From Fictibacillus sp. FJAT-27399 (GTDB lineage: Bacteria; Bacillota; Bacilli; Bacillales; Fictibacillaceae): DNA of 60,900 bases. The stretch is from contig NZ_LMVC01000002.1 of NCBI RefSeq assembly GCF_001510655.1, forward strand, positions 45,609 to 106,508, given 5' to 3'. The notes below the pieces were generated by a model that did no database searches, was not told the DNA's origin, and saw nothing but the letters and a program-made list of their open reading frames with translations. Both the position numbers and the translations under genes were made by a program. Positions within the stretch are counted from its first letter, which is position 1. Each line of letters opens with the position of its first letter. This document shows positions 1 to 8,324 of the stretch, piece after piece.

Positions 1-112
1 GCTAGTCCCGCAGGAGTCTCGCATCTTCCACTTCAATTAACTTTTCATTGAAGATTTTTCAAGCCAAAAAGGGGCTGCCTGAAGGTCAATTTTCGACTTT
101 CTGGACAGCCCC
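1..112 (-). repeat. Partial copy of 244-bp interspersed repeat, cut by window start
   Basis: Read on the minus strand this stretch starts with GGGGCTGTCCAGAAAGTC and follows the first ~110 bases of the complete copy at 23508-23751 almost base for base. The element continues off the window. A third partial copy ends the window at 60792-60900. Its ends form an imperfect terminal inverted repeat in the complete copy and it holds no convincing ORF, so a small non-autonomous element is the best description. It sits just downstream of a broken gene. Confidence 0.85.
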
Positions 113-118
113 TTCAAA

Positions 119-469
119 TTACTGTTCTTTAACTGCTGAAACCGCGGAAACACCACGCTGAGCGAATACTCTCTTCGCTACTGCAAGAGCGTTAAGTATA
201 CGAGGGAATCCAGTATACGGAATGAGTTGAATGAAGCTTTCTACAATTTCTACGGGAGTCAGCCCAGCTGTCAGCCCGGTATTAACATGAAGTTCAAGCT
301 GTGGTTCAGTACCTTGGGTAACAAGTGAGGCAATCGTGATTTGTGCCCGCTGTTTATTGGTTAAACCTGAACGTGAGTAAATATCGCCGTATCCAAATTC
401 AATGATAAATTTTGCTGCGTCTGGAGCAATATCTTTTAGGTCATCAAAAATTTTTAGTCGGCAGGTCTT
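119..469 (-). pseudogene. Carboxymuconolactone decarboxylase family protein, N-terminally truncated
   Basis: The minus frame reads as the C-terminal ~115 residues of a carboxymuconolactone decarboxylase (CMD, AhpD-like fold) protein. It contains DDLKDIAPDAAKFIIEFGYG, then DIYSRSGLTNKQRAQITIAS, and ends in AVSAVKEQ. Intact small CMD proteins of this type usually start 15-25 residues earlier. Here the frame runs directly into the TAA stop of the upstream small gene (470-472) with no ATG, GTG or TTG start, so the 5' end has been lost, probably by a deletion that fused two loci. The repeat at 1-112 lies immediately downstream. The function of the intact family is peroxidase-like or decarboxylase; this copy is unlikely to be made. 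Confidence 0.8.
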
Positions 470-631
470 TTACAATCTTCTTTTCAAATCTTCAACTTCT
501 TTCTCCAAGTGATGAATCTTTTTGTTCAGGTCGGGTGCAGTGATCTTTTTGGTAATAAGAATGATTGTACCGATCAGCACGACAAGTCCGCCGATCATCG
601 CAATCATGAAAAATAAATACAAATCTGACAT
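470..631 (-). CDS. Small single-pass membrane protein, 53 aa
   Basis: This gene starts MSDLYLFFMIAMIGGL. AAAGGAG sits 8 bases before the ATG at 631. The first ~27 residues form one hydrophobic helix. The tail is charged and helical (LNKKIHHLEKEVEDLKRRL) with heptad spacing that suggests a short coiled coil. A helix followed by a coiled coil is common among small Bacillus membrane proteins of unknown role; I cannot assign a family. The stop codon abuts the truncated CMD frame, so the stretch after residue 53 is not its native downstream context. Confidence 0.7.
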   Translation of the reverse strand: MSDLYLFFMIAMIGGLVVLIGTIILITKKITAPDLNKKIHHLEKEVEDLKRRL

Positions 632-849
632 TAAAACAGCTCCTTTAAATGTTCACACTTTAACATTATTATAACTGTAATGATATGTATAATTCTCTGG
701 GTTTTTCACTGATCTACAATTTGCTGGGGTTTTCTGTGCAGGGGATCGGACAGTATTTTCTGCAATATCAAAACATCTTCCATGTTTAAAGAAGTCCGTT
801 TCAAGCAGAAACGAAAAAATGCAAGCTATCTTAATTCCTTTTTTGTCGA

Positions 850-877
850 AAATCAAAAATATGCTTTAACTAAGCCT
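850..877. repeat. Solitary copy of the MITE right end
   Basis: This 28-base stretch matches the right end of the MITE at 22006-22247 (22221-22248) at 25 of 28 positions by eye, including GCTTTAACNAAGCCT. A left end 242 bp upstream, around 636, is only weakly similar (AGCTC..TTA..AATGTT). It may be a strongly decayed copy or a lone end. Confidence 0.4.
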
Positions 878-887
878 AAACAAAAGT

Positions 888-923
888 AAAAAATCATGGG
901 CATTGATTTGCCCATGATTTTTA
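888..923 (-). terminator. Intrinsic terminator of the ABM monooxygenase gene
   Basis: The arms AAATCATGGGCA and TGCCCATGATTT form a 12-bp perfect stem with a 6-base loop. On the minus strand it is followed by a run of six T, immediately after the stop codon at 924. Confidence 0.85.
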
Positions 924-1217
924 TTATTTAATCTGTTTTCCGTTAAACACTTTAAGTTCTATTGGACGGCTGAGATATTCAGGCGCTTTTGCAACGAAGG
1001 AAGTGAAGTGTTCGCTTTTATTGTGAGCATCTACTGCTTCTAAATCCTGCCACACTTCGACCATCATGTAGGCATGTTCTTCTGCTGTATCTTTGAACAA
1101 ATCGTAAGAGATATTTCCGCTTTCCGCTTTTGAAGCTGAGATAAGCTGCTGAATCTCGTTTACAAATTCCTCTTCTTTTGATGCATTAACATAATTTTTT
1201 GCGTGAATAATGATCAT
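924..1217 (-). CDS. Antibiotic biosynthesis monooxygenase (ABM) domain protein, putative quinol monooxygenase
   Basis: The 97-residue length is that of one ABM domain (dimeric ferredoxin-like fold). The pattern fits the YcnE/YgiN group: an N-terminal strand MIIIHAKNYV, a helix, an ESGNISYDLFKD strand pair, VEVWQD, then HNKSEHFTSF. These proteins are linked to quinone or aromatic oxidation and to electrophile stress. GAAGGGATGA precedes the ATG. It lies 33 bp downstream of the nitroreductase gene on the same strand, so it is probably in one operon with ydgJI, and it has its own terminator. Substrate unknown. Confidence 0.8.
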   Translation of the reverse strand: MIIIHAKNYVNASKEEEFVNEIQQLISASKAESGNISYDLFKDTAEEHAYMMVEVWQDLEAVDAHNKSEHFTSFVAKAPEYLSRPIELKVFNGKQIK

Positions 1218-1250
1218 TCTTATTCATCCCTTCGTTTTTTTATATAAAAT

Positions 1251-1886
1251 TTATTTCCACTCCGCCACTTCTTCAACAGGAAGACGAACAGAGGGATACC
1301 CAGTATTCGCTGCTTTACCGATAGAGATCAGCATAACCGGAACGTAACGGTCTTTATCCAATCCAAAAGCTTCAGAAATTTTATCTTTCTCATAACCGCC
1401 GATGGGGCATGTATCATAGCCATGGGCACGTGCGGCAAGCATAAGATTCATGGATACGAGGCCCCCATCGATTAATACCGTCTCCTTATTTACCTCAGGA
1501 TCAAGAGTATCAAAGTGAGCGGTGAGTCTGCCCATCATTTGTTCTTTTACATCTTGCGGCATGTAGCCAAGCTCAACGGCTTTGCTGTAGATTTCTTCAC
1601 CTTTATCGAAGTTGTTCAAATCTCCGAATACAGCAATCATGGCAGATGAAGTTTCCACTTGAGAGTTATTAAAACGTGCAAGCGGAGCGAGCGTTGCTTT
1701 TGCTTCATCACTTTCCATCACAAGAAAACGCCATGGCTGCATGTTGACAGAAGAAGGTGCCATTGTAGCTTTATTAAGGATTTCTGTCATCTCTTCCTTG
1801 CTGATTTTAACGGATGGATCATAATAGCGAATGGAACGGCGTCCAGTCACGATATCATTAAAGTTATTCACTAATGTTGTATTCAT
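1251..1886 (-). CDS. ydgI: FMN-dependent nitroreductase family protein (YdgI)
   Basis: This 211-residue protein has the nitroreductase fold. It shows GRRSIRYYDP near the N-terminus (FMN phosphate binding), APSSVNMQPWRFLV, and the C-terminal GLDKDRYVPVMLISIGKA. Sequence and length match the B. subtilis YdgI type, a putative NAD(P)H nitro/quinone reductase. It lies 49 bp downstream of a MarR gene in the same orientation, the same pairing as ydgI/ydgJ in B. subtilis. Expression is therefore expected to be controlled by that regulator. AAAGGGGA precedes the ATG. Confidence 0.9.
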   Translation of the reverse strand: MNTTLVNNFNDIVTGRRSIRYYDPSVKISKEEMTEILNKATMAPSSVNMQPWRFLVMESDEAKATLAPLARFNNSQVETSSAMIAVFGDLNNFDKGEEIYSKAVELGYMPQDVKEQMMGRLTAHFDTLDPEVNKETVLIDGGLVSMNLMLAARAHGYDTCPIGGYEKDKISEAFGLDKDRYVPVMLISIGKAANTGYPSVRLPVEEVAEWK

Positions 1887-1935
1887 GGATAGATTCCCCT
1901 TTTTACTTATGATGTTTGTCTAAGGTGTCAAAAGG

Positions 1936-2391
1936 CTAACCTTCAATCTGGTCAGCGTTATGCTGCATGCGTTTAAGCATATCTAAAAGAACTGGAAGCT
2001 CTTCCTCTTTAAAATCTTTCAAAAGGTTGGAGACAAATTGATCTCTTTCTTTTCTGTAGGCAATGATTTCATTGCGGCCTTGATCGGTAAGGCTGACGAG
2101 CGTTACTCGGTTATCCTTGGGATTCTTCCGCCTTGCGACCATCCCTGAGATTTCAAGCTGTTTTAAGTGCCTCGTGACAGCAGCACTGTCAATATTGACC
2201 TCTTTTTGAAGGGTGGTCTGGCTGATCTCCTCAACTTCATATAGACGATGAAGAAGCTCAAGCCGGGACTGGCTGATTCCTGTACATCGTTCAAATTTCG
2301 GGCTGACCTGGTTGTGAAGCTCCCGTAATGTATAGGCGATATGCGTTTTTGTTGCACATGATTGGTTCAAGTAAATCTCCTCTTTCGTCAT
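1936..2391 (-). CDS. ydgJ: MarR family transcriptional regulator (YdgJ)
   Basis: This is a winged-helix MarR protein of 151 residues: an N-terminal dimerisation helix, the HTH around ISQTTLQKEVNIDSAAVTRH, and the wing RRKNPKDNRVTLVSLTDQGR. A longer frame runs to 2481, but it would read through a palindromic operator at 2418-2444 and add 30 untypical residues. I therefore chose the ATG at 2391 (MTKEEIYLNQ). A clear Shine-Dalgarno is not visible there, so the start is tentative. It is probably an autorepressor of the ydgJ-ydgI-ABM operon, released by an aromatic or redox ligand. Confidence 0.85.
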   Translation of the reverse strand: MTKEEIYLNQSCATKTHIAYTLRELHNQVSPKFERCTGISQSRLELLHRLYEVEEISQTTLQKEVNIDSAAVTRHLKQLEISGMVARRKNPKDNRVTLVSLTDQGRNEIIAYRKERDQFVSNLLKDFKEEELPVLLDMLKRMQHNADQIEG

Positions 2392-2417
2392 TAAAAGAAT
2401 GATTGACCGGTTAATAT

Positions 2418-2444
2418 TTGACGCCTCAATGATTGATGCGTCAA
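2418..2444. promoter_or_regulatory. Palindromic MarR-type operator upstream of ydgJ
   Basis: This is a 27-bp near-perfect palindrome with outer arms TTGACGC/GCGTCAA and inner arms TCAAT/ATTGA. The only mismatches are one symmetric pair and the central base. It lies 27 bp before the chosen ydgJ start, where a repressor would block the promoter. MarR dimers bind palindromes of this size. Confidence 0.75.
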
Positions 2445-2594
2445 TTAATATAACGCGGTTGTAAGAAAAAATCAAGGACATAGCTCAAATCTTTAAAACT
2501 TAAGGTTTGATTAAGGTTCGTCAAGTAGACTCTGTGTATACCTTGAAAAAATACAAAGTAGAAATGACTTTAATGATGATGGAAGTGGTGAACG

Positions 2595-2907
2595 ATGAAC
2601 AAAAAGGTGAAGTGGTCCGTAATCTCTGTCAGCATCCTTGCATTCTTCACGTTTGGCGGACTGGTTGCAAAAAATCAAAACACAGGGACGGCAGTGACGA
2701 TATTAACGATCAAGGTGATTCCTCGGCGTTTACGGACGGGCAGCAGCAAAGCTATGATTTCAGCCAGGGAGAAGGCCAGTCTTCGGATTGGGGACAAGAT
2801 CAGTTTCAGCAGGGAGCACAATTGCTTATTTTGTTTATTTCGAGGATCATAGAATCGCTGTCGGTGGGGATTCCACGATATATGAAAAACTGGAGGTGGC
2901 ACAATGA
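2595..2907 (+). pseudogene. Frameshifted exported Gln/Ser-rich protein gene
   Basis: A good start (GGAAGTGG then ATG at 2595) opens MNKKVKWSVISVSILAFFTF, a signal or anchor helix. The natural continuation is in two other frames: first around 2693 (SDDINDQGDSSAFTDGQQQ, Gln/Ser/Asp-rich) and then around 2815 (STIAYFVYFEDHRIAVGGDS, ending KLEVAQ with TGA at 2905-2907). The TGA overlaps the ATG of the next broken gene, an arrangement typical of an operon. Two frameshifts in one short gene mean decay or sequence error. Function unknown; it probably partnered the ferric-reductase-like protein. Confidence 0.65.
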
Positions 2908-3481
2908 ACTGGATCTGGGTTCTTTATACGGGTTACAGGCTTAACTGCCTATTTATTGCTGACCCTATCCTTACTGGCAGGTATTATGCGCCATGTTCCA
3001 CGCAACAAGGGATTTTATCTTTCCTTTCACCAGATCATCGGACAAGTGGCGCTGATGTTTATAGGAATTCATACTTTCCTGCTATTATTTGACCAATATG
3101 AGCCTTATACACTGGAAGCCATCTTCGTTCCATTTGCCTCATCTTATCATCAGATTCTTTGGGATAGGGACGATCGCGACTTACATGCTGCTCATCGTTA
3201 TCCTCACTTCAGATTTTATGAAAGTGATCGGCAAGTTCGTCTGGAAGAAAACGCATTACCTTGTGTTTTTGCTTTGGCTCCTTTCCTTTCTGCACGGCAT
3301 ACTTTTGGGAACGGAATCTTCTGCAAATTGGGCTCCATTCTTTTATTGGAGAACCTTTGCTGTTATTATTTGCGGCACCCTATATTTTAGGAGCAGCGAT
3401 GACTGGGTCGAAGAAACCTCGCAGCAGCCATTGAAAAGACCCGCCAAATCGGCAGGCCTTTTTATTATGCATTTTGATTAA
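2904..3481 (+). pseudogene. Ferric-reductase-like transmembrane protein, two frameshifts
   Basis: Joining three frames gives a recognisable multi-pass protein: MNWIW, shift near 2925, then RVTGLTAYLLLTLSLLAGIM and SFHQIIGQVALMFIGIHTFL; shift near 3145, then GIGTIATYMLLIVILTSDF, KKTHYLVFLLWLLSFLHGIL. The histidines in the middle helices (HQIIGQ, GIHTF, KTHYL, FLHGI) are the haem-ligand pattern of ferric reductase-like transmembrane domains. Its 3' end overlaps the convergent YciI gene by 17 bases. As written, no full-length product can be made. Confidence 0.7.
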
Positions 3482-3800
3482 GTTTTAGAAAGTTTTCGTT
3501 CAACAAGGCAATTTTGTAAGGGAAAAGTTCAGCGGTCATGACTCCTTCTTTTACTGCAGGATCACTTTCCATCATCGTTCTGGCTTCCTCTTCCGTATCA
3601 GCAAGCAAAATGACAATGCCGAACGTGGTTTCATCCATGTTCAGGGTCCGGCCGGCCATAATGAGTTTATCTGCCATCTTTAACTCCTGCAGTGCTTGAA
3701 AGTGATCTGATACGATGCTTTTCTCTTTTTCAGTCCAATTGATTTCATCTACTAATCGCGGAATCAATTTTAAAGTATAAATAAATTGTTTTTGCGTCAT
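3465..3800 (-). CDS. YciI family protein
   Basis: This 111-residue protein has the YCII ferredoxin-like fold pattern: an N-terminal strand with FIYTLKLIPRL, a helix with DHFQALQELKMADKLIMAG, and a C-terminal EEARTMMESDPAVKEGVM helix followed by FPYKIA. The GAG/AG loop and the acidic DPAVKEG segment are typical. The biochemical role of these small proteins is mostly unknown. AAGGAG precedes the ATG by 7 bases. Confidence 0.8.
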   Translation of the reverse strand: MTQKQFIYTLKLIPRLVDEINWTEKEKSIVSDHFQALQELKMADKLIMAGRTLNMDETTFGIVILLADTEEEARTMMESDPAVKEGVMTAELFPYKIALLNENFLKLNQNA

Positions 3801-3857
3801 TTAGAGGCTCCTTATATTCAATTTCTTCGTATGTCTATAGTCCTTCTTTATTTGGAA

Positions 3858-4745
3858 TTAAAGAAGCTCAATCCCCATAATCCTCGCAATGTCTTTCCTG
3901 TCATTCTCCAATTCCTTTACCCCTTTTAAGTTGGCAAGCATGCCCTGGAACACCATCTTGTTCGGATCTGTTTTTTCATTTTCACTCAGCAAGAATTCGA
4001 TGACACTTTTCAGCTCGTCCCTTTTTTCAGCGGGTAGTGGGAGTTTATCCAGCGTTTTCCCCATGTTTAAAAGTTTTTGATGAATGGTATCCTGTAGAGA
4101 TTGTTCCGTATGGAGATGAAGCCGGGAGAACAGGTTTTCTAAGTTCTTGATCGAAATCATCGTAGTCTTCGTTTTCTGCAAACCGGCAACGATGTCATCC
4201 AATCTCTGCAGCAGGAATTCAGCCAATGCCTCCGGCTGAAGAAGCTGATCATCAAATATGAAAATACGGATGTACGTATTTTGAAGGCCTTGAGCTATTA
4301 AGATTAGATCTCCCAAGTGAGGAGTAATATCCTCTCCGTACAGCGAGAGCAAATTTTTCTCCAGCCATCTCAAGGATTTATATTGCGTTTTCAGCATATG
4401 CTTCCGCATTTCTTCATTGATCGTCGAGTTCTGTTCGCGGAAATGCATAATAATGAAGTTTTTATGTTCTGTGAATGAAGTAAACAGTGCGACCATTTGC
4501 TTTTTTATTGTTTCGCGAGGAGGAAGATTTTGTTCCCCGATTTCTGAGATCTTTTGACTGATTTTATCGTTGTAGTAATGGAATAGGGCAATCATCAATT
4601 CTTCCTTAGAGGAAAAATAATTATAAAAAGCCCCTTTTGACATCCCAGCATGATCGGTGATGTCCTGAATGGATGTTGAATGAAATCCTTTTTCCGCAAA
4701 TAAGGCAATCGCCGACTCAATGATTTCTACTTTTCTCTGTTTCAT
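3858..4745 (-). CDS. yerO: TetR family regulator of the adjacent RND pump (YerO)
   Basis: The protein has 295 residues. The N-terminal TetR HTH spans about residues 8-55 (IIESAIALFAEKGFHSTSIQ ... GMSKGAFYNYFSSKEEL), followed by a long helical ligand-binding region. TetR proteins average ~200 residues; this longer form fits YerO of B. subtilis, which likewise neighbours swrC (yerP). It is transcribed divergently from swrC across a 183-bp region with operator-like palindromes, so it probably represses the pump. GGAGGT precedes the start. Confidence 0.85.
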   Translation of the reverse strand: MKQRKVEIIESAIALFAEKGFHSTSIQDITDHAGMSKGAFYNYFSSKEELMIALFHYYNDKISQKISEIGEQNLPPRETIKKQMVALFTSFTEHKNFIIMHFREQNSTINEEMRKHMLKTQYKSLRWLEKNLLSLYGEDITPHLGDLILIAQGLQNTYIRIFIFDDQLLQPEALAEFLLQRLDDIVAGLQKTKTTMISIKNLENLFSRLHLHTEQSLQDTIHQKLLNMGKTLDKLPLPAEKRDELKSVIEFLLSENEKTDPNKMVFQGMLANLKGVKELENDRKDIARIMGIELL

Positions 4746-4834
4746 ACCTTACCTCCAAGTAAACGTCTGATTCTATTATCTTAAGTACATATTTTTTCGT
4801 CAATTGAAGCTATTATTATTTCTTGCATTCAGGG

Positions 4835-4904
4835 GAACGGTCCTTTATATTTATATCTATTATGACCGTTCATTTATATTATACCACAACCCGACTGGTC
4901 AGTC
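4835..4904. promoter_or_regulatory. Candidate TetR (YerO) operators between yerO and swrC
   Basis: There are two structures. GACTGGTCAGTC at 4893-4904 is a perfect 5+2+5 palindrome of the TGACTGACCAGTC type bound by many TetR repressors, and it lies 25 bp before the swrC start. GAACGGTC (4835-4842) and GACCGTTC (4864-4871) form an 8-bp inverted repeat separated by 21 bp. Which one YerO binds is an inference. Confidence 0.55.
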
Positions 4905-4928
4905 ATACGTTTGAAAGGAGAAGAAAGA

Positions 4929-7900
4929 ATGAGTTCAATCATCAGGTTCTGTCTGAAGAATAAATTTGCCGTATGGCTTTTAACGCTGCTTGTTGTTGCA
5001 GCTGGCTTGTACTCTGGTTTGAATATGAAACTGGAAACGATGCCTAATATCAATACACCGGTCGTCACAGTATCCGCGGTATATCCGGGTGCTACTCCAG
5101 AAGAGGTAGCTGACAAGGTGACCGTGCCGATTGAGCAGAAGGTGAAGAATTTATCGGGTGTTGATTCCGTAAGTTCCTCTTCATATCAAAATATCTCTTC
5201 TGTCCAGATCGAATACAACTTCGACAAGGACATGGAAAAGGCGAAGGGAGAGGTGCAAGAGGCTCTTGCCAACATCAGTCTTCCTGATTCAGTCGATGAC
5301 CCGAAAGTATCCCGTCAAAGCTTTAATGAATTTCCGATTTTATCATTAAGTGTTTCGGATAAAGATAAATCACTGAAGGACTTGACCAAAGTGGTAGAAG
5401 ATGATGTCGTACCAAGACTTGAAAGAGTTGAAGGTGTTTCCTCTGTCCAGGTTGCAGGCCAGAACGTTGAGGAAGTTCAGTTAGACTTCAAACAAGATAA
5501 ATTAAAAGAAAAAGGTCTGACAGAAGACACGGTCAAGCGGTTCATTCAGGGTGCCAATTCTTCCATGCCGCTCGGACTGTACAACTTTAACAACAAAGAA
5601 AAATCTGTAGTTGTCGATGGTAAGATCACAACCATCAAGGAACTGAAGAACCTTGAGATTCCGGTGACTTCTCCTGCTCCAGAATCAGGGGCGGGCAATG
5701 CACAACAGGCAGGAAAGAGTCCTTCAGCTACTTCAGGTGGAACTGGTGTACAAAGTGCCGGAACAGCTGCCGGCCAAGGGGCACAGCAAGGCGCACCTGG
5801 TGCTGGTCAACAAGGTTCACCAGCAGCCGGTTCGGCACCACAACAAGCACAGCCTTCAGAGCTGCCAACTGTTAAATTAAAAGATATCGCGTCGATCAAG
5901 TCGGTAGGAAAAGCAGAATCGATCTCCAGAACGAATGGCCATGAATCCATTGGCGTTCAGATCGTTAAATCTGCGGATGCCAACACGGTTAATGTGGCAG
6001 ACGATGTAAGAAAAGAATTGAAACAAATCAAAAAGGATCACCCTGGATTGAAAACCGTTAATGTGTTCGACCAGGCAACACCAATCAAAGAGTCAGTCAG
6101 CACGATGCTGAACAAAGCGCTGATCGGCGGATTGTTCGCCGTGATTATCATCCTGCTTTTCTTACGGAATATCCGTTCAACAGTGATCGCGGTCATCTCG
6201 ATCCCTCTTTCGTTGCTAATGGCCATTCTTGCACTGAAGCAGATGGATATCACGCTCAACATCATGACCCTCGGTGCCATGACGGTTGCCATCGGCCGGG
6301 TAGTCGATGACTCGATCGTCGTTATCGAAAACATCTACCGCCGGATGTCACTGACAGGCGAACGCATCAAAGGCAAGGAACTGATCACATCAGCAACACG
6401 TGAGATGTTTATCCCAATCATGTCATCAACAATTGTCACTATCGCAGTATTCCTGCCGCTCGGCCTCGTTAAAGGACCTGTCGGAGAGCTCTTCCTGCCG
6501 TTTGCTTTAACCATTGTTTTCGCCCTCGTGGCATCCCTGATCGTGGCCATTACGGTCGTCCCGGCTTTTGCAGATTCCTTGTTTAAAAAGGGGTTGAAGA
6601 ACAAGAAGGAAGTCGGCCACGATAAACCGGGTGCACTTGCAGGCTTTTATAAAAGAGTTCTGAACTGGTGGCTCAACCATAAATTTGTTTCATTCGGGCT
6701 GGCCATCCTTCTGCTAGCCGGAAGTTTGTTCCTTGTTCCGAAGATCGGCGTCAGCTTTCTGCCATCCGATGATCAGAAGATGGTAATCGCAACGTTCAAT
6801 CCAGAACCAGGGCAGACGAGAAAAGATGTGGAAAAAGAATCTCTTAAAGCTGAAAAATTGCTCATCGACCGTAAACATGTGAAGACGATCCAGTATTCCG
6901 TTGGCGGTGAGAACCCGATGAATCCGGCAGCGAGTAACCAGGCGATGTTCTTTATGGAGTATGACAAAGATACCCCGAACTTTGAAAAAGAGCAGAAGCG
7001 TGTTATTGATGACCTGCAGGGAACAACGAACAAAGGGGAATGGAAGGCACAAGACTTTGGAGCTACAGGCGGAAGCAATAAGCTGGAGGTTCAAGTCTAT
7101 GGAAACAACATCAAGGACATTAAGCCTGTCACTGAAAAAGTCCAGAACATCATGGACGATAAGAATTCCTTGAGAAATGTGGATTCCAGCCTGTCCAAAT
7201 CGTACCAGGAATACACGATTGCCGCTGATCAGAAAAAGCTGAGCAAGCTCGGTCTGACCGCCAGCCAAATCGGCATGGAACTGAATGATTCCGGTGATAA
7301 ATCAGCGCTGACGACGCTGAAAAAAGACGGCAAGGACATTAACGTCTATGTAAAAGTAGACAAAAGCAAATACAAAGACATTAACGACCTAACCGCTAAA
7401 AAGCTGCAGTCCGCAACTGGAAAAGAAGTGGCCATCAGTGACGTAGCGAAAGTGAAAAAAGGCGAAACCGCAGACACGGTTACACGCAAAGACGATAAGA
7501 TCTATGCGAGTGTCAGCGGAGACGTCACCAGCAAAAACGTAAACAAAGTGTCTGCAGATGTGAAGAAAGAAATCGATAAGCTTGATCTTCCTAATGGTGT
7601 AGACGTGAAGATGGGCGGGGTAACCGAGGATATCAATGAGTCCTTCAGCCAGCTGGGACTTGCGATGCTTGCAGCGATTGCGATCGTTTATTTTGTACTC
7701 GTCGTAACGTTCGGCGGTGCATTGGCGCCATTCGCCATCCTGTTCTCATTGCCGTTTACTTTAATCGGTGCACTTGTCGCTCTTTATATCTCTGGTGAAA
7801 GTATTAGTATCTCTGCTATGATTGGTGCTTTGATGCTCATCGGTATCGTTGTAACGAATGCGATCGTGCTGATTGACCGCGTCATCCACAAGGAGAACAA

Positions 7901-8162
7901 AGGCCTGCCCACACGTGAAGCATTGCTTGAAGCAGGAGCTACCCGTTTGCGTCCGATCCTGATGACTGCTCTGGCAACCATTGGAGCCTTGATTCCGCTT
8001 GCGCTCGGATTTGAAGGCGGCGGCTTAATCTCCAAAGGCCTGGGCGTGACCGTTATCGGCGGTCTTACAAGTTCAACACTGCTGACTCTTGTGATCGTAC
8101 CGGTCGTATACGAGTTCTTGATGAAGCTGACACGGAGAAACAAAAAAGAAGCAGCTGAATAA
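4929..8162 (+). CDS. swrC: RND superfamily efflux pump SwrC/YerP
   Basis: This 1077-residue protein has the 12-helix RND architecture: helix 1 at residues ~10-28, a large first external loop, helices 2-6 (from ~LNKALIGGLFAVIIILLFLR, with MTVAIGRVVDDSIVVIENIY carrying the essential acidic pair), a second external loop, and helices 8-12. It matches SwrC, which exports surfactin-like lipopeptides and confers drug resistance. The ATG at 4929 is chosen because GAAAGGAG lies upstream; an in-frame TTG at 4911 would overlap that site. Unusual feature: residues ~247-311 are a Gln/Gly/Ala/Pro/Ser-rich insertion in the first porter region. Transcription ends at the hairpin at 8174. Confidence 0.92.
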   Translation: MSSIIRFCLKNKFAVWLLTLLVVAAGLYSGLNMKLETMPNINTPVVTVSAVYPGATPEEVADKVTVPIEQKVKNLSGVDSVSSSSYQNISSVQIEYNFDKDMEKAKGEVQEALANISLPDSVDDPKVSRQSFNEFPILSLSVSDKDKSLKDLTKVVEDDVVPRLERVEGVSSVQVAGQNVEEVQLDFKQDKLKEKGLTEDTVKRFIQGANSSMPLGLYNFNNKEKSVVVDGKITTIKELKNLEIPVTSPAPESGAGNAQQAGKSPSATSGGTGVQSAGTAAGQGAQQGAPGAGQQGSPAAGSAPQQAQPSELPTVKLKDIASIKSVGKAESISRTNGHESIGVQIVKSADANTVNVADDVRKELKQIKKDHPGLKTVNVFDQATPIKESVSTMLNKALIGGLFAVIIILLFLRNIRSTVIAVISIPLSLLMAILALKQMDITLNIMTLGAMTVAIGRVVDDSIVVIENIYRRMSLTGERIKGKELITSATREMFIPIMSSTIVTIAVFLPLGLVKGPVGELFLPFALTIVFALVASLIVAITVVPAFADSLFKKGLKNKKEVGHDKPGALAGFYKRVLNWWLNHKFVSFGLAILLLAGSLFLVPKIGVSFLPSDDQKMVIATFNPEPGQTRKDVEKESLKAEKLLIDRKHVKTIQYSVGGENPMNPAASNQAMFFMEYDKDTPNFEKEQKRVIDDLQGTTNKGEWKAQDFGATGGSNKLEVQVYGNNIKDIKPVTEKVQNIMDDKNSLRNVDSSLSKSYQEYTIAADQKKLSKLGLTASQIGMELNDSGDKSALTTLKKDGKDINVYVKVDKSKYKDINDLTAKKLQSATGKEVAISDVAKVKKGETADTVTRKDDKIYASVSGDVTSKNVNKVSADVKKEIDKLDLPNGVDVKMGGVTEDINESFSQLGLAMLAAIAIVYFVLVVTFGGALAPFAILFSLPFTLIGALVALYISGESISISAMIGALMLIGIVVTNAIVLIDRVIHKENKGLPTREALLEAGATRLRPILMTALATIGALIPLALGFEGGGLISKGLGVTVIGGLTSSTLLTLVIVPVVYEFLMKLTRRNKKEAAE

Positions 8163-8173
8163 TTATTGGTCAT

Positions 8174-8208
8174 GAGCGGGCTTGCCGATTGAGGCAGGCC
8201 TGCTTTTT
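8174..8208 (+). terminator. Intrinsic terminator of swrC
   Basis: GCGGGCTTGCC and GGCAGGCCTGC form a stem around GATTGA, followed by TTTTTT. Confidence 0.8.
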
Positions 8209-8324
8209 TGTGGAGGATTATTTAATGGAGGGGGAGAATTAATGGAAGTGGAAGGCGATGGAAAAGACGATCCAAGGGGCGCAAATGATTGTAGCGAAAT
8301 TGGTCGAACGGTGTCGAGTTTATT

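Noticed and set aside
653-856. 67-residue minus-strand ORF
   Set aside because: No ribosome binding site, low-complexity composition, no family resemblance; lies in the gap with the MITE end.
6714-7268. Long antisense ORFs inside swrC
   Set aside because: Shadows of the third-position bias of swrC; no start signals.
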